DNA of 64,000 nucleotides. Source: Chloroflexota bacterium (GTDB lineage: Bacteria; Chloroflexota; Anaerolineae; Anaerolineales; Villigracilaceae). Below, in pieces: positions 34,229-41,973 of this stretch; the first letter of the stretch is position 1, and each line of letters begins with the position of its first letter. Under the pieces are notes generated by a model, which did not search any database, was not told the DNA's origin, and saw only the letters and a program-made list of their open reading frames with translations. The translations under genes and the position numbers were made by a program. The stretch spans positions 1 through 64,000 of the forward strand of contig JACRLC010000092.1 of NCBI GenBank assembly GCA_016235425.1, given 5' to 3'.

Positions 34229-36325
34229 TCACGCGGGACTTGGAGCGGGTTCGGCTTCGATGGGCATTTCCACGCCGACGGCTTCCGCCACCAACTGAAT
34301 AATGTCGCGGACCTCGATCTTGCCTTCGTTGCCCGTCGTTTTGACCGCGTCCGAATACATGACCATGTCTTTCGGGCAGGTGACGATGAACAGTTGCTTC
34401 TTGTCGCTTGAGTTCTTCTCAAACGTGGTCAGCGCTTCCCTGATTCGATTCTCTGCAGGACGTTCACCAGGAGCGACCTTGCCCATCCAAATCTGACCGC
34501 CGCCCGCACCACAGCAGAATGAATTCTCGCAGTTACGCGGCATTTCATGGAAGTCCACGCCCAGCAGTTCGAGCAATTTGCGCGGCGCAGTGAATCCGCC
34601 GTTGTAGCGACCGAGGTAGCATGGGTCGTGGAATGTGACCTTGTAATGAGACAGTTTGTTCTTGACGGTCAACTTGCCTTCTTCAAACAACTTGAGCAAG
34701 GTCACAGTGTAATGCTTGACTTCAAACTTCCCGCCAAATTGCGGGTACTCGTTCTTCAACGTGTTGAACGAGTGCGGGTCAGTGGTGACGATTTGCTTGA
34801 ACTGCGCTTTGCCGAAGGCTTGCATATTCTGCTCGACCAACTGCTCGAACAGACCTTCTTCGCCCACGCGTCTAACATCATTGCCCGCATTGGACTCGTT
34901 CTGATACATAATGCCGAAATCCAAACCTGCCTGATTGAAGATACGCGCGACCATCTTCGTGTTCGGGATGACGCGCTCATCGAATGAAGCTGTGTCACCC
35001 ACAAACCAGAGATTCTCCACCGGCTCTTCGGTCGCGTTCTTGACGGGGAATTCCATCTCCTTTGCCCAGCGTCCGCGCAGACGTTTGCCTTTGCTCATCC
35101 AGTTGCCGTTCGTGGCAAGGGACTGCAAGGCGTTCTGTACGCCGCTGTCAATTTCCGCGCCGTCTATCAACATGCGGCGGCGGATGTCAATGATGTCTGC
35201 CATCGGTTCGTTGCCGACAGGACACACGCGGACGCAGGCATAACAGGTTGTGCAAGACCAGATTGCCTCAGGGGAGATGACTGTCTCAGTCAACGGAAGC
35301 AGGAGTCGGTCGGGGTGTGAGCCGAAGGTCGCCTCTTTAATGAGATAACGCTTGTTGACCTCCAATGCCGAAGGTGAGAGCGGGCGTCCATAGAAATTCG
35401 CAGGGCAGACATCCTGACAGCGATTGCATTGCACGCAGGCGTAGGAATCCAAAACGCGCTTCCAGGAGAGGTCATGCAAAAATTTCGCGCCAGGGTCGTA
35501 GTGATTGCCGTTGACCACCTTGAGCGGAACAGCGGGGTCGAGCTGCCCGTGCGGATTTTGTTTGGCGAGGCCGAGATTGACGGGACCGACTGTGAAGTGC
35601 GTGTGCTTGCTGCGCGTGATGTAGGGCAGAATGTAAAGCACCCAGGCGATACTGACCCACCACGCGATGTGAAGACCCGTTTGCGAAGCGCCGAAGATGC
35701 TGTTGAGAAAACTTGCAATCGGCATGAACGGATCTGCACCAGTATCAAGACGATACGCCTGACCAAGCAAACGCGCCGCAACGTGCATGACCACGAAGAG
35801 ACCAACAGTAGCGGAATCTTTTTGATGCGCGCCCGCCTTGACCTTTGGATTCAGCAAAACGTTTTCGCGATAGTTGAGGCGCTTGTCCTTGACAACAAAA
35901 CGCCGCATCATCATGACCGCGATACTGAAGAGAAGCGCGCCACTCATCAGGTCGGCGATGAGGTTGAAGGCGTTTATGATTCCCGCGGGCAGAAATGTGA
36001 ACGCGAAATTCCTGCCGCCGTAGATCAACTCGAAGCCAGGGATGAATCCTTCCAGCACGTCCACGAGATTGACGAAGGCATAGGTGATGAGACCGAAGAA
36101 CAGCCCAAGATGAATTGTGCTCAAGACCTTGCGAGCCTTGAAGATGGTGCGTTGAAAGAGGACCGCAACCCCCGCCTTGAGCAAGCTCGAAGGAACGTTC
36201 TTCAACTCAGGTGTGGGTCGTCCCTTGCGGACTGAGTCAACAATAGTTTTTATTCCATGAATTGTGAACCCCGCCGATACAAGTGCCAACAAGATGAAGA
36301 TTACTTTTTCAATCGTAGTGAGCAA
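34229..36325 (-). CDS. Membrane ETF:quinone oxidoreductase-like FeS protein (EtfD/EMO type)
   Basis: Residues 1-240 carry about five hydrophobic segments like the heme-binding NarI/DsrM gamma domain. Then come two [4Fe-4S] motifs (C297-C307, C358-C368) and a C-terminal HdrB-like CCG region (DPCYLGRYNGG, SFCCGAGGG, TCPKD). This layout matches membrane FeS proteins that pass electrons between electron transfer flavoprotein and menaquinone. It directly follows etfB-etfA, so it is the obvious exit for electrons from the sHdr system to the respiratory chain. A reversed, energy-using role is possible. Length 698 residues. Confidence 0.85.
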   Translation of the reverse strand: MLTTIEKVIFILLALVSAGFTIHGIKTIVDSVRKGRPTPELKNVPSSLLKAGVAVLFQRTIFKARKVLSTIHLGLFFGLITYAFVNLVDVLEGFIPGFELIYGGRNFAFTFLPAGIINAFNLIADLMSGALLFSIAVMMMRRFVVKDKRLNYRENVLLNPKVKAGAHQKDSATVGLFVVMHVAARLLGQAYRLDTGADPFMPIASFLNSIFGASQTGLHIAWWVSIAWVLYILPYITRSKHTHFTVGPVNLGLAKQNPHGQLDPAVPLKVVNGNHYDPGAKFLHDLSWKRVLDSYACVQCNRCQDVCPANFYGRPLSPSALEVNKRYLIKEATFGSHPDRLLLPLTETVISPEAIWSCTTCYACVRVCPVGNEPMADIIDIRRRMLIDGAEIDSGVQNALQSLATNGNWMSKGKRLRGRWAKEMEFPVKNATEEPVENLWFVGDTASFDERVIPNTKMVARIFNQAGLDFGIMYQNESNAGNDVRRVGEEGLFEQLVEQNMQAFGKAQFKQIVTTDPHSFNTLKNEYPQFGGKFEVKHYTVTLLKLFEEGKLTVKNKLSHYKVTFHDPCYLGRYNGGFTAPRKLLELLGVDFHEMPRNCENSFCCGAGGGQIWMGKVAPGERPAENRIREALTTFEKNSSDKKQLFIVTCPKDMVMYSDAVKTTGNEGKIEVRDIIQLVAEAVGVEMPIEAEPAPSPA

Positions 36326-36347
36326 GGTGCCCTCCCGAAAAAATTAT

Positions 36348-36445
36348 GTCATTGCGAGCCGCGCTCTTGCTCTTAGCGGCGAAGCAATCCCCAACATTGT
36401 GACGGAGATTGCTTCGGGCGGAAGAGCGCCGCCCTCGCAATGACG
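36348..36445. repeat. ATTGCGAG palindromic repeat, copy 3
   Basis: The longest copy, with GTCATTGCGAG and CTCGCAATGAC ends and extra inserted bases in the stem arms. It lies in the etfA to membrane-protein gap. Confidence 0.75.
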
Positions 36446-36448
36446 GAA

Positions 36449-37396
36449 TTAAAGTAATTCCAACATCGCCTCCGCGACTTCAAACAAATCCGCGGTCGCG
36501 CCGTAGTGTGCCACGTTGAAAATGGGCGCCTTCTTATCGGTGTTGACCGCGATAATCAACTCGGCGGACTTCATGCCCTCCAGATGTTCAGGCGCGCCAG
36601 AGATACCGAGCATGAGATATAGCTTTGGCTTGACCTTGAGTCCCGACTTGCCAACCTGACGCGTGCGCGGCAGCCAGCCCGCATCCACAACGGGACGTGA
36701 AGCGGATACCGTTGCCCCAAGTTTTTCCGCCAACTCTTCGGCAAGTTCGACGTTTTCCTTGCCGCCGATGCCGCGTCCAATCGAAACGAGTTTTGTTTGA
36801 GCGGTAATATCCACGTCACCGCCCGCGGGTTTGATGGCTTCAACGAACTTTATTTTCAATCCATCCAGTGCAACAGGCGAAGCGGCTTGCGTTGCGGTAG
36901 TAGAGCCTTGTCCCGCTTCCGCAGGGAACGAACCAGCCAGCACCGCGACAATCGCCATGTCCCCTTCGGGCGCGACTTCCGCGATCATCTTGCCGCCGTA
37001 GACCTGACTGTTCACGATGAGCGTGTTGTTCTCGATACACAAATCTTTGGCATACGCGACGCAGGGTTTGCCAGTTCTCGCCGATAGCCAGGCAGCCAAG
37101 TCCATGCCTGTGGCTGTCCAGCCGAACATGACCAGTCGCGGGGATTTCTCTTTGACCAGTGCTTCAATCACTTTGCCATACGCTTCAGGATTGAACTGTG
37201 CGAGATTTGCGTCATCTACATAGATTGTCGAATCGGACGCGAAGACATTCGCCGACAGTCCGCTTCCCAACACGACTGCAACTGTCTGCCCACCCAAAGC
37301 AGGCGCCAACTCTTTTGCTTTTCCGACCATTTCAAACGACACATCGGAAAATTTTCCGTCCATGTGTTCTGTGATAACAAATACATCGTTGCCCAT
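36449..37396 (-). CDS. etfA: Electron transfer flavoprotein alpha subunit
   Basis: The 315-residue protein has the ETF alpha N-terminal domain and the FAD domain with SRPVVDAGWLPRTRQVGKSG, LYLMLGISGAPEHLEGMKSA and IIAVNTDKKAPIFNVAHYG. It accepts electrons with EtfB. AGGAG precedes the ATG. It is encoded 66 bases after etfB and before the membrane FeS protein, so its electron source is probably the sHdr complex rather than an acyl-CoA dehydrogenase, none of which is nearby. Confidence 0.93.
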   Translation of the reverse strand: MGNDVFVITEHMDGKFSDVSFEMVGKAKELAPALGGQTVAVVLGSGLSANVFASDSTIYVDDANLAQFNPEAYGKVIEALVKEKSPRLVMFGWTATGMDLAAWLSARTGKPCVAYAKDLCIENNTLIVNSQVYGGKMIAEVAPEGDMAIVAVLAGSFPAEAGQGSTTATQAASPVALDGLKIKFVEAIKPAGGDVDITAQTKLVSIGRGIGGKENVELAEELAEKLGATVSASRPVVDAGWLPRTRQVGKSGLKVKPKLYLMLGISGAPEHLEGMKSAELIIAVNTDKKAPIFNVAHYGATADLFEVAEAMLELL

Positions 37397-37417
37397 AAAT
37401 TCTCCTGTTTTTGTACC

Positions 37418-37461
37418 GCGACATTTATGTCGCCTTTGCGCCGTTGCGACATGAATGTCGC
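37418..37461. repeat. GCGACAT.ATGTCGC repeat pair, copy 1
   Basis: Two near-identical palindromes, GCGACATTTATGTCGC (37418-37433) and GCGACATGAATGTCGC (37446-37461), lie between the etfB stop and etfA. The same pair appears at 61623-61667. Confidence 0.7.
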
Positions 37462-37462
37462 G

Positions 37463-38221
37463 TTACGCGAGTCCCTTGCTCTTCAACAACTCCACAATCT
37501 TCGCCGCGACTTCTTTCGACGAACCCGTGAACATCTCCGCATGACCTGTCACAACGGGCGGAGCCATCTTCTTCATGGACAGTCCCGCGCCCGCACCATC
37601 AGCAGATGGACTAATCTTTTCAATCGTCGCAGTCTGCGCGACTTGTCTCACTTTGCTGACAGGTGCATAGCGCGGCGGCTTGGGCGCGGCTTGCACGCCA
37701 ACCACTATCGGCAAACTGACGGAATATTTGCCTGCATTGCCGCCCGCGAATTCCTTGGTCACGATGGCAGTCCCCTCTGCGGCTTCGACGGAACTGACTC
37801 CACCGATATATGGCATATCGAGATAGGCGGCAATCATCGGCCCGATTTGACCGTCGAGGTCATTGGAGGCCTGCACACCCGCGAAGACTATGTCGGGCGA
37901 CATCCCTTTTATCGCCTCCGCCAGCCATTTGGCCTGTTGATGCGAATCCGCGCCTGGCTCATCAGCAGTGACCTTGACCGCCTTGTCCGCGCCTTTTGCC
38001 AGCGCGAGATGGAGAACGTTATCAAGTTCCCCAATCAAATCCACACCGACGACGGTCACCGTCCCACCGACGGCTTCCTTCACCAGCACCGCCTGCTCGA
38101 TGGATTGCTCGTCGAATTCGTTGAGCACGAAATCCACCGAGTCAAAGTCCACATTATTGCCTTTGACGGGCAGGTCATCGGCAATGCTGGGGATGTGTTT
38201 GATAGCGACGACTATGTTCAT
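37463..38221 (-). CDS. etfB: Electron transfer flavoprotein beta subunit
   Basis: The 252-residue protein shows the ETF beta pattern: NIVVAIKHIPSIADDLPVKG at the N-terminus, VLNEFDEQSIEQAV, the DIVFAGVQASNDLDGQIGPM adenine-nucleotide region, and the C-terminal recognition-loop area. AGGAGAG precedes the ATG. It is upstream of etfA, as usual, and downstream of the HdrCB-type FeS protein, fitting the ETF-containing sHdr gene layout. Confidence 0.93.
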   Translation of the reverse strand: MNIVVAIKHIPSIADDLPVKGNNVDFDSVDFVLNEFDEQSIEQAVLVKEAVGGTVTVVGVDLIGELDNVLHLALAKGADKAVKVTADEPGADSHQQAKWLAEAIKGMSPDIVFAGVQASNDLDGQIGPMIAAYLDMPYIGGVSSVEAAEGTAIVTKEFAGGNAGKYSVSLPIVVGVQAAPKPPRYAPVSKVRQVAQTATIEKISPSADGAGAGLSMKKMAPPVVTGHAEMFTGSSKEVAAKIVELLKSKGLA

Positions 38222-38252
38222 GAAAATCTCTCTCCTATTACTTTTTTACGCC

Positions 38253-38382
38253 GGTGGTTGAGTAGCCCTGAGCGATAGCGAAGGGCGTATCGAAACCACC
38301 ACTTTCCAAGAAATATTTTATTTACAGGTTACATAATGGTCTCGATACAGACTGGGAAGAGCACCCAATCCTACTCGACCAT
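38253..38382. repeat. Composite GTTGAGTAG inverted-repeat element, copy 2
   Basis: Halves 38253-38300 (GGTGGTTGAGTAG ... CGAAACCACC) and 38336-38382 (ATGGTCTCGATAC ... CTACTCGACCAT) flank an AT-rich core with CCAAGAAATATTTTATTTAC. The core closely matches that of copy 3 at 41724. It fills the etfB to HdrCB-type gene gap. Confidence 0.7.
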
Positions 38383-38403
38383 CGGAGTGGCTCTTGAAAC
38401 TGA

Positions 38404-39687
38404 TCACTGCTCTCCGCGCATTGACCTATCCAACAACTCCAAGATATCGTTCACGGTCACATGCTCATTACCCGTTGACTTGACCGCGTCTTCAAAGCGC
38501 GAGACTTCAAATGGGCAAGCCACGGCCAGCACGTTCGCACCCGTGGAAGCGGCTTCCATGGCGCGCTTTTCCGATAGGCGCATTTTGGTGTGCTTGGCAG
38601 TGAATGAGTCCATCCACATACCGCCGCCACCGCCGCCGCAACAATAGCCGTTTTCGCGGTTGCGGGACATTTCAACCAATTCCACGCCAGGGATGGCTTC
38701 CAGCAGTTTACGCGGCGCTTCGTATTCGCCGTTGTGGCGGCCGAGATAACACGGGTCGTGGTACGTCACTTTTACGTTGACTTCGTGCTTGAGCAACGGC
38801 TTGAGTTGGTCAAGGTAGCGGGCGAGGAAGGTAGTGTAGTGAAGCACAGGCCGCTCAAATCCGTATTTTGGATAAACGTTTTTGAAAGCGTTGAGTTCAT
38901 GCGGCCCAGTGACGACCAATTCTTTCCATTCGTAACTATTGAATGTGGCGATGTTGTGTTCCGCCATCATTTCAAACAAACCTTTTTCACCAGCCAGGCG
39001 CTGGGAGTCGGCGTCGTCTTTTTCTTCCTTGCCGAGGACGGCGAAGTCAATGCCGAGGGCGGTGAAGATTCGTGCCGCCGCGGACGCCGCGTCAATGCCG
39101 CGCGGGTGATAGGACGGATACGAACCAACATACCAAAGCACATCCACAGGGCGACCCAAATCTTTGATGATCGGTATGGGCACCCCCGCGTTCTGAATCC
39201 ACGCATCGCGTTTGCGCTGCGGCTGTCCAAGTGGATTGCCTGACTTGGCGGTGTTCTCGAAAGCCTGCTGTAATTCAGGTGGGACAAACTTGCCGTCAAG
39301 GATTGCCTGCTCACGCGCGGCAGGCATGATCTTGACCATGTTGACTTCTTTGGGACAGACCCGCAGGCAGTTGGCGCAGGTGGTGCAGAGCCAGAGCTCG
39401 GGCGCTTCGGTCAAGTCCGTGCCTGTTTGGGCGTAACGATAAAGTTTGCGCGGGCCATAATTGCCGACCACATCCACGGGGCAGACCGCGACACATTTGG
39501 CGCACTGATAACAATTCGCAAATGATTCCGCATTCGGAATGGACGCGACCTTTTCAATCAGTTCGGGCGTGTACTCGAAGATGACACGCTGTTCGAACAT
39601 GCGGTTCCAATGACCAGAAACATCCACGCCGTCTACCACGGCATGTTCTTTTTCCACTGCTTTGACTTTTTCATACTTGACGGCCAT
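38404..39687 (-). CDS. HdrCB-type FeS oxidoreductase of the sHdr operon (sHdrB3-like)
   Basis: The 427-residue soluble protein has two [4Fe-4S] motifs (C59-C69 and C101-C111) and one usable CCG region (DPCYLGRHNGE, YCCGGGGGGMW, ACPFE), while the first CCG half has no cysteines. The layout is the same as the soluble part of the membrane protein at 34229, which it resembles closely. In place of the separate hdrC2 and hdrB2 of the better-known sHdr clusters this single gene is found next to etfBA, as in the ETF-containing variant. It probably passes electrons from sHdrA/C1/B1 to ETF. Confidence 0.8.
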   Translation of the reverse strand: MAVKYEKVKAVEKEHAVVDGVDVSGHWNRMFEQRVIFEYTPELIEKVASIPNAESFANCYQCAKCVAVCPVDVVGNYGPRKLYRYAQTGTDLTEAPELWLCTTCANCLRVCPKEVNMVKIMPAAREQAILDGKFVPPELQQAFENTAKSGNPLGQPQRKRDAWIQNAGVPIPIIKDLGRPVDVLWYVGSYPSYHPRGIDAASAAARIFTALGIDFAVLGKEEKDDADSQRLAGEKGLFEMMAEHNIATFNSYEWKELVVTGPHELNAFKNVYPKYGFERPVLHYTTFLARYLDQLKPLLKHEVNVKVTYHDPCYLGRHNGEYEAPRKLLEAIPGVELVEMSRNRENGYCCGGGGGGMWMDSFTAKHTKMRLSEKRAMEAASTGANVLAVACPFEVSRFEDAVKSTGNEHVTVNDILELLDRSMRGEQ

Positions 39688-39712
39688 AGATTATGGTCTC
39701 CTTTACACCGAG

Positions 39713-39801
39713 GGTGCGTCGCACCATGTTTAGTGGACGAATCTCCTCGATTGGTCTATCTTGTTAAACGGGATTCTGCTCATCTGTCAGGTGCGACGCA
39801 C
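39713..39801. repeat. GGTGCGTCGCACC inverted repeat pair
   Basis: GGTGCGTCGCACC (39713-39725) and AGGTGCGACGCAC (39789-39801) flank the gap before the HdrCB-type gene. The right copy lies inside the last codons of the DUF1641-like gene, so the protein's tail may derive from a repeat. Confidence 0.5.
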
Positions 39802-40573
39802 TTCCTGTCTTTGGCAATCCCAACAACTTCCTCGCCATGTTCGGCAGAGTGGGCAACAACCCATTGAATTCGCGGCTCAATCTCCAACTTGTTGTGCCAT
39901 ACAAATACACACTATAAGCACAAGCTAAAAATGAACTGTTTGCAAACGGCGCTCGTTTCTTATCATTCATCAACTCGTCAACCAACAAGCCTGTGCCTTC
40001 CGCGAATTTCATGCTCATGGCTGTGACCGAACCGACGCGGGCATATCCATCCGCGAGATTTTCCGAGACAAGATTGTGAATGCTCCCGGCAAGCAATGGC
40101 AGAATACCTGTGCCTGTCGTTGGATCCCAAAGCCAGCGAGTCCACAGCCAGTTGTCGGTGGGGGAGGTGTTGTGTAAAAGTCCAGTGGCTAGTTCGAGTG
40201 CCAATCTTGTATCGAGTGCATTCAACTTTTCAACGAAGACTGCAGCTCGAACGGGTGTCGGCGCTTCGCCATTTAGTAATTCATCGAAGAGTTCGGTTTC
40301 ACCTTGAGCGAAGTAATTGGTGATTGTTCTCGCGTTCGCTCGCGTGTGTGTGACAGCGGAAGCGATGTCAGCGAAGGAGGATGTTAATTTAGCGGAGTCA
40401 GTTTCAAGTCCAGAAAAGAGGCGTGCCTGTCGTGTGGAGAGTTCGTCAGCGATGGAAATTAAATCATCTGGTGAGACTTGTCCCAACGCGTTCTGCAAAT
40501 TGGCTTGCAGTTCGGGGTCGTCGGGGCCCGTCTTTTGCTTGATGATGTGACTCTGTCGCTGCGGAAGTGTCAT
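39764..40573 (-). CDS. DUF1641-like accessory protein of sHdr operon
   Basis: The 269-residue protein has no cofactor-binding cysteines and is mostly helical. Its position directly after shdrA, overlapping by ATGA, matches the conserved hypothetical (DUF1641-type) gene of sHdr clusters. The segment LATGLLHNTSPTDNWLWTRW and GSIHNLVSENLADGYARVGS are recognisable as conserved-looking blocks. It is thought to be a structural part of the complex. The last residues overlap a repeat. Confidence 0.7.
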   Translation of the reverse strand: MTLPQRQSHIIKQKTGPDDPELQANLQNALGQVSPDDLISIADELSTRQARLFSGLETDSAKLTSSFADIASAVTHTRANARTITNYFAQGETELFDELLNGEAPTPVRAAVFVEKLNALDTRLALELATGLLHNTSPTDNWLWTRWLWDPTTGTGILPLLAGSIHNLVSENLADGYARVGSVTAMSMKFAEGTGLLVDELMNDKKRAPFANSSFLACAYSVYLYGTTSWRLSREFNGLLPTLPNMARKLLGLPKTGSASHLTDEQNPV

Positions 40574-41625
40574 GCCATCACTTTGCGAACGGATGCGACT
40601 GCGCGCGCGGCGGCGAGGCCTGCTTCTGAAATCGAGTCGTCGAGGTCGGAAGGCCCTGAGGCCGCGCCCGCGACGAAGATGCCTGGCACCGATGTGGCGA
40701 CGGGGTCAAGACCCGATGTGCCGCCCGCTTCGATGAAGCCATATTTATTTTGCTGGATGCCGAGCAGTTGCGCGACGGCACGTGTGCCCGCGCTTGGCTC
40801 CATGCCAACGGATAACACGACCATGTCCATCGTCACTTCCATCGGGCGCGACATTGTGGTGTCTTCGCCGCGGATCAAAAGTTGGTCACCCTTCCTCAGC
40901 ACTTCGCTGATGACGCCCTTGATGTAATTGACTTTATATTTTTCCTGCGCGGGCCAATAGATTTCATTTTCCCAATAACCATACATACGCATGTCAATGT
41001 AGAAGATGAAAACTTTCGAGTCGGGGAGCTGCTCGCGTAGCTCAATGGCTTGTTTGCTGGCGATGCCGCAACAAACTTTCGAGCAATACTCGTTGCCGAT
41101 TTGTCTGTCGCGCGACCCCACGCATTGAATGAATGCAATCTTCTTCGGCGCTTCGCCATTCGACGGACGCACGACATTATGTTCCTTCAACATCTTTTCC
41201 AAATCGGTGAGCGTGATGACATCGGGAAAAGAATAGTAGTTGTAATATTGCGTCGCGCGGCCTGGGTCGAAATGTTGAAAACCCGTAGCGACGATGACTG
41301 CGCCTACGTTGAGGGACTCGGCTGCGCCGCCCGCTTCGATCTGGACCTCGAAGTTGCCGGCGCTCCCAGACATTCTCTTCACTTCGGCTTGATACTTCAC
41401 TTGCACGTTGGCGTTGCTCGTGACCGCGGAGGCGAGTTCCGCCATCGCTTCAGACGCGTCGCGCCAATGATGGGTCAACTTGGCGTAATTCTCGCGGTCG
41501 GGTGTGCCGCCGAGGCGTTCGCGCTTTTCGATGAGGATGGCTTCCCCGCCGAGTTCAGCCACGGAGCGCGCGGCTTCCAGTCCCGCAGGCCCGCCGCCGA
41601 TGACTAACACTTTGTTGGATGTCAT
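40570..41625 (-). CDS. shdrA: sHdrA flavoprotein subunit
   Basis: The 351-residue protein has FAD motif VIGGGPAGLEAA, a second nucleotide region, and the HdrA-like cysteine cluster in IQCVGSRDRQIGNEYCSKVCC. It lacks the ferredoxin domains of methanogen HdrA and its size fits the sulfur-oxidation type. It is the central flavoprotein that splits or passes electrons released when lipoate-bound sulfur is oxidised. A 348-base gap with repeats separates it from shdrB1 upstream. Confidence 0.9.
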   Translation of the reverse strand: MTSNKVLVIGGGPAGLEAARSVAELGGEAILIEKRERLGGTPDRENYAKLTHHWRDASEAMAELASAVTSNANVQVKYQAEVKRMSGSAGNFEVQIEAGGAAESLNVGAVIVATGFQHFDPGRATQYYNYYSFPDVITLTDLEKMLKEHNVVRPSNGEAPKKIAFIQCVGSRDRQIGNEYCSKVCCGIASKQAIELREQLPDSKVFIFYIDMRMYGYWENEIYWPAQEKYKVNYIKGVISEVLRKGDQLLIRGEDTTMSRPMEVTMDMVVLSVGMEPSAGTRAVAQLLGIQQNKYGFIEAGGTSGLDPVATSVPGIFVAGAASGPSDLDDSISEAGLAAARAVASVRKVMA

Positions 41626-41650
41626 TTATGTTCCTCCGAATTTCGTGAGT

Positions 41651-41720
41651 GGTAATTGGTAATTAGAGAATTAGAGAATTGGAGAATTGGAGAATTAGAG
41701 ACTAGAGATTAGAGATTGGT
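41651..41720. repeat. Tandem AGAGAATTG-type repeat
   Basis: Seven or so imperfect 9-10 base units (TTAGAGAATT, TTGGAGAATT and so on) lie upstream of shdrA. Together with the composite element at 41724-41896 they account for most of the 348-base gap. Confidence 0.6.
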
Positions 41721-41723
41721 GTT

Positions 41724-41896
41724 GGTGGTCGAGTAGTTCCGCCTGCACCGTGCCGCAGGCACAGGCGAGCGACAGCGATGAACGTATCGAGACCACCAGT
41801 TTCAAGAAATATTTTGTTTACTCGTTACTGTTGGTCTCGATGTGCCCCGACCCCGTAAAAGCATCGGGGCAGGCGAACACGGGGCTACTCGACCAA
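41724..41896. repeat. Composite GTTGAGTAG inverted-repeat element, copy 3
   Basis: Halves 41724-41797 (GGTGGTCGAGTAG ... TATCGAGACCACC) and 41831-41896 (TTGGTCTCGATG ... CTACTCGACCAA) flank a core containing TCAAGAAATATTTTGTTTAC. It sits between shdrB1 and shdrA. Same design as 38253-38382. Confidence 0.7.
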
Positions 41897-41973
41897 CAAA
41901 TTACTTTTTACAAATTACCAATTACTTCTCTTGTTTACTTGTTTACCTGTCTATCTATTTACCTGTGTACTTC

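Noticed and set aside
36449-38221. ETF serving fatty acid beta-oxidation
   Set aside because: No acyl-CoA dehydrogenase or enoyl-CoA hydratase is nearby; the flanking genes are sHdr subunits and a membrane FeS protein. Not fully excluded.
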